A stretch of DNA of 7,359 nucleotides, taken from NCBI GenBank assembly GCA_003551805.1, contig PUNR01000135.1, forward strand, positions 1-7,359. The letters run 5' to 3'. This stretch comes from Loktanella sp. (lineage in GTDB: Bacteria > Pseudomonadota > Alphaproteobacteria > Rhodobacterales > Rhodobacteraceae). Numbering within the stretch: position 1 is the first letter of the stretch; each line of letters starts with the position of its first letter. Of this stretch, positions 1-5,073 are shown piece after piece. Position numbers and translations under genes: made by a program. Under the pieces are notes generated by a model, which saw nothing but the letters and a program-made list of their open reading frames with translations, was not told the origin of the DNA and made no database searches.

Positions 1-84
1 CGACAGCGGCGGCTGGCCGCCACGCGACCGGCGGCGGCCTCTGCCGCCCCCGCCGCCACCTGATTTCATGACACCGGCACCCAT
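1..84 (-). CDS. tolR: TolR, N-terminal 28 residues (partial, cut by window edge)
   Basis: TolR is an inner-membrane subunit of the proton-motive-force-driven Tol-Pal motor, which works with TolQ and TolA in outer-membrane constriction at division. Only the cytoplasmic N-terminus is visible: it begins MGAGV, then has six consecutive glycines (residues 9-14) and an Arg-rich stretch (RGRRRSR, residues 15-21). The single TM helix with its conserved Asp, and the periplasmic domain, would lie beyond base 1. The ATG at 84 starts one base after the tolQ TGA (88-86), so translation is probably coupled. A second in-frame ATG at 69 is possible, but MGAGV resembles Rhodobacterales TolR starts as I recall them. 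Identity rests mainly on position after tolQ and this N-terminal style, because no diagnostic TolR domain is in view. Confidence 0.82.
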   Translation of the reverse strand, partial: MGAGVMKSGGGGGGRGRRRSRGGQPPLS

Positions 85-85
85 A

Positions 86-760
86 TCAGCTATCCAACTG
101 GCGGCTGAGGATCGTGGCAAATTCGTCGGCGAAGGCTTCGTAGCCAGCAACGACCCGGTCACTGTCGGCGGAAAGCTTGTTGTAATAGATAACCGCAGGG
201 ATAGCGGCCAGAAGGCCCAGACCAGTGGCCAAAAGCGCCTCGGCGATGCCAGGGGCGACGACGGCAAGGTTGGTATTCTGCGCTTCGGCGATTTCGATGA
301 AAGCGTTCATGATGCCCCAGACCGTCCCGAACAGACCCACAAATGGCGCGGTGGACCCAACCGTGGCGAGCACAGGCAAACCTTTTTGCAGTGCCGCGGC
401 CTCTTTGGCGATGGCGACATCCATCGAACGGTCGATCCGCGCGGTGGCCCCGGCGATCAGCCCGCCGTCTTGCCTGTGGGACCTGCGCCATTCCAGCATG
501 CCAGCCGCGAATATCTTTTCTGATGCGCCGTCGGGGTCTGGCCCTGTCTGTTCAAACAACTGGTCCAGCGGTTCACCGGACCAGAAAGCGCGGTCAAACA
601 CCTCCGCTTCGGCCCGCGCACGGCGGAACTGGATCGTCTTGTCGATGATGATCGCCCAGCACCAGACTGATGCGACAACCAGCAAGATCATCACCAGTTT
701 GACGATGATCGTGGCGCGAGCGAACAACGCCCACATTGTGAATTCGTGTGCTACTTCCAT
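86..760 (-). CDS. tolQ: TolQ, Tol-Pal proton channel subunit
   Basis: TolQ (MotA/TolQ/ExbB family) forms the multimeric inner-membrane channel that, with TolR, converts proton flow into movement of TolA. The product has 224 residues, close to the roughly 230 of E. coli TolQ. Three TM helices are visible: about 17-39, about 129-152 and about 169-193. TM2 carries the family signature GSTAPFVGLFGTVWGI (135-150), and TM3 has the small-residue pattern ATGLGLLAAIPA (178-189). A large cytoplasmic loop lies between TM1 and TM2. The start at 760 (MEVAHEF) is chosen because it gives the usual N-terminus. An upstream in-frame TTG at 796 would add 12 unsupported residues. The ribosome-binding site is weak (CAGG about 4 bases before ATG). 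It lies 111 bp after ybgC and runs straight into tolR. Confidence 0.95.
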   Translation of the reverse strand: MEVAHEFTMWALFARATIIVKLVMILLVVASVWCWAIIIDKTIQFRRARAEAEVFDRAFWSGEPLDQLFEQTGPDPDGASEKIFAAGMLEWRRSHRQDGGLIAGATARIDRSMDVAIAKEAAALQKGLPVLATVGSTAPFVGLFGTVWGIMNAFIEIAEAQNTNLAVVAPGIAEALLATGLGLLAAIPAVIYYNKLSADSDRVVAGYEAFADEFATILSRQLDS

Positions 761-788
761 GTGCCTGCTCTGCCTGACGGCCCTGTTC

Positions 789-804
789 GGGCTCAATTGC
801 GCCC
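789..804. repeat. Imperfect 16-bp palindrome in the ybgC-tolQ gap
   Basis: GGGC and GCCC arms flank a CAATTG core, with one mismatched pair (T against C) between arm and core. It lies between the candidate tolQ -10 and the tolQ start codon, where an operator or a leader hairpin could sit. No T-tract follows, so it is not a convincing terminator. A function is not established from sequence alone. Confidence 0.35.
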
Positions 805-817
805 ATCACTAGCGCAA

Positions 818-823
818 ATCATA
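818..823 (-). promoter_or_regulatory. Possible -10 element for tolQ
   Basis: On the minus strand this hexamer reads TATGAT, one mismatch from TATAAT, about 58 bases before the tolQ ATG and inside the only sizeable gap of the left cluster. No good -35 is found at 16-18 bp, so an independent tolQR promoter is only a possibility. Read-through from ybgC is equally likely. Confidence 0.25.
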
Positions 824-871
824 TGGCAAATCCAACCAAACCAGCATCACAAAGCCGAAAACGATACGATT

Positions 872-1255
872 TTACGTCATCGCTTGGCGGATCACCGCCG
901 GTAGGCGGCAAACCACGCCCTGTGTGGTCATGCAGATGATCGTGACAATTGCTGAAAACAGGATCGTATCGCCGCGTTTGACATCCTGCCGCATGACCAG
1001 CCGCGCACCTGATCCGGGCTGCATCGTCGTTTCGACGCGCAACTGATCGTCATAGCGGGCAGGCAACAGGTAATCCGCCTCGACCCGGCGCACAGCGAAA
1101 ACCATGCCTTCTGCCTTCATCTGCGCCTGATCTATACCCAGTTCACGGACCCATTCGCTCCGCGCGCGTTCGATAAAGCGCAAATAATTGGCATAGTAGA
1201 CAATGCCGGCCAGATCGGTGTCTTCGTAATAAACGCGCAGATCGAAGACATGCAT
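872..1255 (-). CDS. ybgC: YbgC, Tol-Pal-associated acyl-CoA thioesterase
   Basis: This is a hotdog-fold 4-hydroxybenzoyl-CoA thioesterase-type enzyme of the YbgC family. Such proteins hydrolyse acyl-CoA thioesters in the cytoplasm and are encoded with the Tol-Pal genes in many Proteobacteria. The 127-residue length fits the family (E. coli YbgC is about 134). The active-site region RVYYEDTDLAG (7-17) holds the catalytic Asp14, followed by IVYYANYLRFIERAR (18-32), the typical hotdog helix start. The E. coli family has VYH where this protein has VYY, as in other Rhodobacterales as far as I recall. The ATG at 1255 shares its A with the TGA of the upstream gene (a TGATG overlap), implying translational coupling. 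The real substrate in the Tol context is unknown. Confidence 0.93.
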   Translation of the reverse strand: MHVFDLRVYYEDTDLAGIVYYANYLRFIERARSEWVRELGIDQAQMKAEGMVFAVRRVEADYLLPARYDDQLRVETTMQPGSGARLVMRQDVKRGDTILFSAIVTIICMTTQGVVCRLPAVIRQAMT

Positions 1256-1875
1256 CAGACCGGACTTTGCACACGGGCGCCAAGGCGCAATGCATGAGAC
1301 GGATCGCGGGACGCCTGCGGCATGACCGGATCATAGGCAGCGCGGATCACATCCGCCACTTCGGGCCGCAACACGGCGTTGCCGTGCATCAACGCCAGCG
1401 GCGGCTTATCGGTGAACGCCATATCGGACCACAACAAGATCACCTGCACTGCCTGCGACAGTGCCAATGTATCCGCGGGCACTTGGGCCAGATGGTCGTC
1501 CATCCGCAGAAACACGAAAGCCGCCTTGATCCCGCCAGCATCATCAAAGCGAAAAATACGGTACTGGTTCGCGTCCGCCTGCTGCAAACGAGCGACCAAG
1601 GGCACCAGATCGGGCACCAGACGGTCCAGATGCGGTACCTCGGCCAGTTCCGCCCAGTCATGGCAGAAGAAGACCATCAGATTGGCGCCGATCTCTGTGT
1701 CAAGCTCGTCCATCTTGTGTTTGGCCAGCACCACCACCGCTTCGATGGCACCTTTGAACACCGCAAGCGTGGCGTCATCCACGCCAAACACGACCGGCAC
1801 AATAGGCCGGCCCCAGCGGGCGAAAACATAGGCACCATCAGAACGGGTGAAATAAGGGGCAACGTCCTGCATCAT
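1255..1875 (-). CDS. Conserved hypothetical protein between ruvB and ybgC
   Basis: I do not recognise a characterised family. The 206-residue product has no signal peptide, no convincing TM helix and no obvious nucleotide-binding or metal-binding motif. It therefore looks like a soluble cytoplasmic mixed alpha/beta protein. Recognisable landmarks are VFARWGRPIVPVVFG (17-31), a DTEIGANLMVFFCHDW segment (59-74) with one Cys-His pair, and a hydrophobic VQVILLWSDMAF stretch (143-154). It is certainly coding: the frame is open and both ends are locked to neighbours. The ruvB TAG is directly followed by its ATG (with a second ATG at 1872 as an alternative start), and its TGA overlaps the ybgC ATG. 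I recall unnamed proteins at this place in other Rhodobacterales, but function in recombination or in the Tol system cannot be assigned. Confidence 0.88.
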   Translation of the reverse strand: MMQDVAPYFTRSDGAYVFARWGRPIVPVVFGVDDATLAVFKGAIEAVVVLAKHKMDELDTEIGANLMVFFCHDWAELAEVPHLDRLVPDLVPLVARLQQADANQYRIFRFDDAGGIKAAFVFLRMDDHLAQVPADTLALSQAVQVILLWSDMAFTDKPPLALMHGNAVLRPEVADVIRAAYDPVMPQASRDPSHALRLGARVQSPV

Positions 1876-2904
1876 CTATCCAAACAAATCCGACTGCGGT
1901 TTGGGTGCGTCCAGCCCCAGATGGGTCCATGCCGCCTGCGCCAGCATGCGCCCGCGCGGGGTGCGCTGGATCAGGCCCTTTTGCAACAGATAGGGTTCGA
2001 TCACATCTTCCAGAGAATCGCGGCTTTCGGAAAGGGCGGCTGACAAAGTCTCGATCCCGACAGGTCCGCCAGCATAGCTTTCCGCGATCAGGCGCAGATA
2101 ACGGCGGTCGGCCAGATCAAGGCCCAGATCATCGACACCCAGACGGTTCAGCGCCATATCTGCGATTTCCTGCGTCACCGTTCCGTCGCCTTCAACAATC
2201 GCAAAGTCCACCACGCGGCGCAGCAGACGCCCCGCGATCCGCGGCGTGCCGCGTGCGCGGCGGGCGATTTCGGCGGCCCCTTCATCGGCGGCGGGTGCGC
2301 CCAACAACCGCGCGGCGCGGGTGACGATCAGATGCAATTCGTCTTGGGTGTAAAACTCCAGCCGCGTCGGGATACCGAAACGGTCGCGCAAAGGCGTGGT
2401 CAACAGGCCCATACGCGTGGTGGCACCGACCAGCGTGAAAGGCTGCAATTCGATCCGAACGGTGCGCGCGGCAGGGCCTTCGCCGATCACCAGATCAAGC
2501 GCGAAATCTTCGAGCGCGGGGTACAACACCTCTTCCACAGCCGGATTAAGGCGGTGAATTTCGTCGATGAACAGAACATCACGGGCTTCCAGATTGGTCA
2601 GGATCGCGGCCAGATCACCGGCCTTGGCCAGCACCGGCCCTGATGTCATGCGAAACCCGACACCCAATTCGCGCGCCATGATCTGCGCCAGCGTCGTCTT
2701 GCCCAGACCGGGGGGGCCGTGAAACAGGGTATGGTCCATCGCCTCGCCCCGGCGGCGCGCGCTTTCGATGAACACCTTTAGGTTCGCCCGCGCCTCGCGC
2801 TGGCCGATGAATTCATCCAGCGTCTGCGGCCGCAAGGCGCGGTCGGTGTCTTCGGGCTGGCGTTCGGGGCGCAGGGTGGGGTCAGGCTGGGTCATTGGCC
2901 CCAT
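1876..2904 (-). CDS. ruvB: RuvB, Holliday junction branch-migration ATPase
   Basis: RuvB is the hexameric AAA+ motor that pumps DNA through the RuvA-Holliday junction complex during recombinational repair. The 342-residue product is full length. In order it shows Walker A GPPGLGKT (63-70), Walker B LFIDEIH (111-117), sensor 1 ATTR (161-164), the arginine-finger region PLRDRFG (171-177), sensor 2 GTPRIAGRLLRR (219-230), and a C-terminal winged-helix domain from about residue 265. The ruvA TAG is immediately followed by this ATG. AAGG five bases upstream supports 2904. An alternative start at 2895 (MTQPDPTLRP) resembles many homologues and differs by only three residues. The gene sits third in the ruvCAB cluster. 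Confidence 0.97.
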   Translation of the reverse strand: MGPMTQPDPTLRPERQPEDTDRALRPQTLDEFIGQREARANLKVFIESARRRGEAMDHTLFHGPPGLGKTTLAQIMARELGVGFRMTSGPVLAKAGDLAAILTNLEARDVLFIDEIHRLNPAVEEVLYPALEDFALDLVIGEGPAARTVRIELQPFTLVGATTRMGLLTTPLRDRFGIPTRLEFYTQDELHLIVTRAARLLGAPAADEGAAEIARRARGTPRIAGRLLRRVVDFAIVEGDGTVTQEIADMALNRLGVDDLGLDLADRRYLRLIAESYAGGPVGIETLSAALSESRDSLEDVIEPYLLQKGLIQRTPRGRMLAQAAWTHLGLDAPKPQSDLFG

Positions 2905-3573
2905 CTAGCCCTTCGGCGCCAGAAGCTTCAAGGCGGCGCGGATCAGCGCAGATGCATCTGCGTGCGGATCAGCGCCCAGCGCCTGCACCACGGCGCTGGC
3001 CGCGTCGCCCGGCGCATAGCCAAGATTGGCAAGGGCGGACATCGCATCGGCCTGCGCATTGCTGGTCGGTGGCGGGCTGGCAGCAGCGGCGCGGCGGGGG
3101 GCGGGGGGCGGATCAGCTTCGATCACTTCGTCGCCTGTGGCGGCGGCCATGCCCGCGCCCAAGGCCATCACGCCGGGGGCTTTGTCCTTGAGTTCGATGA
3201 TCACGCGCTGCGCCGTCTTTGGGCCGACCCCCCGCGCCTTGGCCACGGCGTTCCAGTCGCCCAGCGCAATCGCGCGGCTGACGCCATCGGCGCCCAGCGC
3301 GCCAAGGATCGCGAGCGAGGCTTTCGCCCCGATCCCCTGCACCGACATCAACAGGCGGTGCCATTCCTTTTCCACCAGCGTGGTGAAACCGAACAATTGC
3401 AGGATATCTTCGCGCACCAGAAGATCGGTATAGAGCGCCACAGCCTCGCCATTTTGTGGCAAGCTGGCCATGACGCGGTCGGACACATAGACCAGATACC
3501 CCACACCGCGCACATCAATCAGCACATGGTCGGTGCTACGGTATTCCAGCCGCCCTGCGATCTTGCCGATCAT
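2905..3573 (-). CDS. ruvA: RuvA, Holliday junction-binding subunit
   Basis: RuvA tetramers bind the four-way junction and load RuvB. The 222-residue product has all three domains. The N-terminal OB-fold begins MIGKIAGRLE, and two helix-hairpin-helix motifs contain VQGIGAKASLAIL (78-90) and ARGVGPKTAQRVI (113-125). A Pro/Ala-rich flexible linker spans about 153-173. The C-terminal RuvB-contacting domain, about 175-218, includes ALANLGY and DASALIRAAL. It is slightly longer than E. coli RuvA (203) because of the linker. The start at 3573 is the canonical MIGKI start. Its ATG overlaps the ruvC TGA by four bases (ATGA), implying coupled translation. Confidence 0.97.
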   Translation of the reverse strand: MIGKIAGRLEYRSTDHVLIDVRGVGYLVYVSDRVMASLPQNGEAVALYTDLLVREDILQLFGFTTLVEKEWHRLLMSVQGIGAKASLAILGALGADGVSRAIALGDWNAVAKARGVGPKTAQRVIIELKDKAPGVMALGAGMAAATGDEVIEADPPPAPRRAAAASPPPTSNAQADAMSALANLGYAPGDAASAVVQALGADPHADASALIRAALKLLAPKG

Positions 3574-4076
3574 GCGCTGGCCTTCGCAAGCGCCACATTC
3601 AAGCGGTTCGCAGATTGCAAGTGATGGGCGTGACAAATCGCAATCGCCAGCGCATCGGCAGCGTCAGGCCCAGCCAGTTGCACACCGGGCAATTGCAGTT
3701 TCACCATATGGGCCACTTGCACCTTGTCAGCATGACCCACGCCGACCACAGCCTTTTTGATCGCATTTGGCGCATATTCCCCGATCCGCAGGCCTGCCTG
3801 CGCGGTCACCAGAAGCGCGATGCCCCGCGCCTGCCCCAACTTCAGCGTGCCAACACCATCTTTGTTGACGAAGGTCTGTTCAACCGCCGCCTCTGTCGGG
3901 CAATGCAGTGCAATCATGCTGGCCAATTGATCGTGCAGGGACAACAAGCGCATCGCCAGATCATCGCCAGTTGAATGGCTGATACCGTTCGCAACATGCG
4001 TGATCCGCGAACCGACAACGTCGATCAAGCCCCAGCCCATGTTTCGCAGGCCCGGATCAATTCCCAAAACGCGCAT
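3570..4076 (-). CDS. ruvC: RuvC, Holliday junction resolvase
   Basis: RuvC is the dimeric, metal-dependent endonuclease that cuts Holliday junctions symmetrically behind RuvAB. The 168-residue product matches the family length (173 in E. coli). The four catalytic acids of the RNase H-like fold are all present: Asp7 (LGIDPG), Glu66 (AAVEQTF), and Asp138 and Asp141 (GPDAADALAIAICH). The start at 4076 places Asp7 exactly as in E. coli and has a GGGCGAG Shine-Dalgarno-like stretch a few bases upstream. ATGs further upstream at 4088 and 4151 lack such a site. It is the first gene of the cluster; a probable promoter with a LexA-like site lies just upstream. Confidence 0.97.
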   Translation of the reverse strand: MRVLGIDPGLRNMGWGLIDVVGSRITHVANGISHSTGDDLAMRLLSLHDQLASMIALHCPTEAAVEQTFVNKDGVGTLKLGQARGIALLVTAQAGLRIGEYAPNAIKKAVVGVGHADKVQVAHMVKLQLPGVQLAGPDAADALAIAICHAHHLQSANRLNVALAKASA

Positions 4077-4105
4077 TGCTCGCCCCATTGTTATTGTGTT
4101 GTCGA

Positions 4106-4135
4106 AAGCTAGCACAAAAGGCGAACAAAGACCAA
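4106..4135 (-). promoter_or_regulatory. Probable ruvC promoter
   Basis: On the minus strand a TTGGTC -35 (4135-4130) is followed after 18 bp by a TAGCTT -10 (4111-4106). That places transcription start about 25 bases before the ruvC ATG. This is the only good candidate in the gap upstream of ruvCAB. The match is by eye, and spacing of 18 bp is slightly long but acceptable. Confidence 0.45.
4112..4126 (-). promoter_or_regulatory. Candidate LexA (SOS) box upstream of ruvC
   Basis: The minus strand reads GTTC-GCCTTTT-GTGC, a 7-of-8 match to the alphaproteobacterial LexA direct repeat GTTC-N7-GTTC. It lies entirely between the proposed -35 and -10 elements, where a repressor would block RNA polymerase, and 36-50 bases before the ruvC ATG. 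DNA-damage induction of ruvCAB by LexA is established in several alphaproteobacteria. Binding here is inferred from the match and the position. Confidence 0.5.
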
Positions 4136-4339
4136 GCACCTTTGGTGGCACCCCGAAAGCCTCGCGCCACGGGCGGGCCGTTTCGTTGACCCGAGGCCGG
4201 AGTGTGATCGCTCATGAATAAAGGGGGATGACAGTGCATTTGCATAAAAATTAGGCATTCTGAAAACGCATATGACCCATGCAAAAACAGATCTGGTGCA
4301 AGTCAGAAAAGGCCCCTACCTGCCAGTCATCAGATTTTC
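4136..4339. other. Divergent intergenic region between ruvC and the DUF1127 gene
   Basis: About 200 bases with no convincing coding capacity. The left part (to about 4200) is GC-rich. The right part (about 4210-4300) is AT-rich and should contain the DUF1127 promoter on the plus strand, with a TTGCAT at 4240-4245 and a TATGAC at 4271-4276. These two do not pair at usable spacing, so no promoter is called. I see no tRNA and no clear small RNA. Confidence 0.5.
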
Positions 4340-4352
4340 GCTGCATAGCAGC
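4340..4352 (+). repeat. Small inverted repeat in DUF1127 leader
   Basis: GCTGC-ATA-GCAGC is a perfect 5-bp stem with a 3-base loop, ending six bases before the Shine-Dalgarno sequence of the DUF1127 gene. In mRNA it would form a short hairpin close to the ribosome-binding site. A short stem like this can occur by chance. Confidence 0.3.
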
Positions 4353-4358
4353 ATATAC

Positions 4359-4363
4359 AAGGA
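4359..4363 (+). promoter_or_regulatory. Ribosome binding site of the DUF1127 gene
   Basis: AAGGA lies eight bases before the ATG at 4372. The earlier in-frame ATG at 4279 has no such site, so this decides the start. Confidence 0.65.
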
Positions 4364-4371
4364 CCAAGGCT

Positions 4372-4581
4372 ATGGCCATTATTGAAACAAACCGCACTGC
4401 TGCTGGCGTCTCTGCCGGTCGCGTTACTTCTGTCTTTGCAAGCATCCTGGGTGCTATCGCCACTTGGAACGATGCGCGTGTTACACGCAATGCATTGTCC
4501 AAACTGTCGGCACGCGAACTTGACGACATCGGGCTTTGCTTTAGCGACATCGACCGCATCGCAACACGCGGCGCACGCTGA
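4372..4581 (+). CDS. DUF1127 (YjiS-like) small protein
   Basis: This 69-residue basic protein ends with the DUF1127 signature: a helix (about 28-42, AIATWNDARVTRNAL) followed by LSARELDDIGLCFSDIDRIA (about 45-64), the usual LSxRELxDIGLxxxDI pattern. Members in Rhodobacter sphaeroides (CcaF1) and Agrobacterium have been described as small RNA-binding or metabolic regulators, often stress-induced, so an RNA-related role is a reasonable inference. The N-terminal 27 residues are Ser/Thr/Ala-rich and not diagnostic. The start is set by the AAGGA ribosome-binding site. It is the only plus-strand gene in the window, divergent from ruvC, and monocistronic, since a strong terminator follows 22 bases after its stop. 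Confidence 0.88.
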   Translation: MAIIETNRTAAGVSAGRVTSVFASILGAIATWNDARVTRNALSKLSARELDDIGLCFSDIDRIATRGAR

Positions 4582-4602
4582 ACACTATGCTGATTTTGTG
4601 AT

Positions 4603-4630
4603 AGCCGCGCTGTATCAGGCGCGGCTTTTT
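4603..4630 (+). terminator. Rho-independent terminator of the DUF1127 gene
   Basis: A perfect 8-bp GC-rich stem (AGCCGCGC / GCGCGGCT) encloses an 8-base loop and runs into five Ts (4626-4630). It lies 22 bases after the DUF1127 stop. On the minus strand the same hairpin is 11 bases beyond the stop of the converging gene but lacks a following U-tract. It would terminate that transcript less efficiently. Confidence 0.9.
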
Positions 4631-4640
4631 GCATTGCGGA

Positions 4641-4985
4641 TTACTGGATCAGCGGCGCGATCAGATCAGCGATAAAGACTGACACGGCGTCCATCTGAAG
4701 CAGCCAGCCAGCCGCACGGTCAAAAATGCGGTCAGTGTCCACAGATGCAAGGTGCTGCGCATAGGCGGTTTCCCCGATCGCGGCGATCAGGAATCCTTTG
4801 ACCAGAAACACCAGAAAGATCGACAGCGCCAGCCCACGCGCGGGAAAGCGCATGCGAAAAACGCGTGGCTGTTCGACGATCAGGCCATCGGAACGCATAC
4901 GCTTGACCGACCCTTTGGCCAATTGTTCGTGTTTGCGCACGATTTTCTTCGTCCGCTTTTCGAAAGGTGTATTGGCCTGCGCCAT
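4641..4985 (-). CDS. Small conserved membrane protein of unknown function
   Basis: This 114-residue protein matches no named family that I recognise, though it resembles unnamed Rhodobacterales proteins I recall with a similar KIVRKHEQLAKG N-terminus. Residues 1-50 are strongly basic and hydrophilic (FEKRTKKIVRKHEQLAKG, RMRSDGLIV). One TM helix follows at about 51-70 (LALSIFLVFLVKGFLIAAIG). The remaining roughly 44 residues are amphipathic and end in a hydrophobic AVSVFIADLIAPLI. By the positive-inside rule the basic N-terminus should be cytoplasmic and the C-terminal tail periplasmic. The ATG at 4985 has a weak AGG nine bases upstream, and a plausible promoter lies at 5018-5046. It converges on the DUF1127 gene. 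Coding status is supported by composition and the recalled homologues. Confidence 0.75.
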   Translation of the reverse strand: MAQANTPFEKRTKKIVRKHEQLAKGSVKRMRSDGLIVEQPRVFRMRFPARGLALSIFLVFLVKGFLIAAIGETAYAQHLASVDTDRIFDRAAGWLLQMDAVSVFIADLIAPLIQ

Positions 4986-5017
4986 CGGAATCTGCCTGAC
5001 TGGTTATGCGGTACAAG

Positions 5018-5046
5018 ATAAGAATATCGCTAAAAACCCCTTACAA
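5018..5046 (-). promoter_or_regulatory. Possible promoter of the small membrane protein gene
   Basis: In the AT-rich gap after prmA the minus strand has TTGTAA (5046-5041), a 17-bp spacer and TCTTAT (5023-5018). That is 8 of 12 consensus positions, placing the transcript start about 26 bases before the ATG at 4985. There is no clear prmA terminator in this gap, so read-through from prmA is also possible. Confidence 0.35.
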
Positions 5047-5073
5047 AACAAGATTTTTATCGGTTGACGCCGT

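Noticed and set aside
9..60. GC-rich run as a tandem repeat
   Set aside because: The GGC/CCG-rich stretch is explained by the poly-Gly and Arg codons of the TolR N-terminus, and there is no regular repeat unit.
225..812. Plus-strand open frame opposite tolQ (195 codons)
   Set aside because: TolQ on the minus strand has clear family signatures. The opposite frame has none and extends into the non-coding gap.
1267..2043. Long plus-strand open frame opposite the unknown gene and ruvB (258 codons)
   Set aside because: It is the antisense shadow of two minus-strand coding regions. It is His/Gln/Arg-rich without domains, and real genes occupy the other strand with coupled starts and stops.
2962..3624. 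Plus-strand open frame opposite ruvA (220 codons)
   Set aside because: It is antisense to the fully recognisable ruvA, with no motif and low-complexity His/Arg/Gly composition typical of GC-rich shadows.
4279..4371. N-terminal extension of the DUF1127 protein from ATG at 4279
   Set aside because: There is no ribosome-binding site before 4279. The extension is Cys/Lys-rich and unlike DUF1127 proteins, while AAGGA at 4359-4363 serves the ATG at 4372.
4986..5073. Terminator after prmA
   Set aside because: Only an AT-rich imperfect pairing (AAAAATC with GGTTTTT) is present. There is no GC stem followed by a T-tract on the minus strand.
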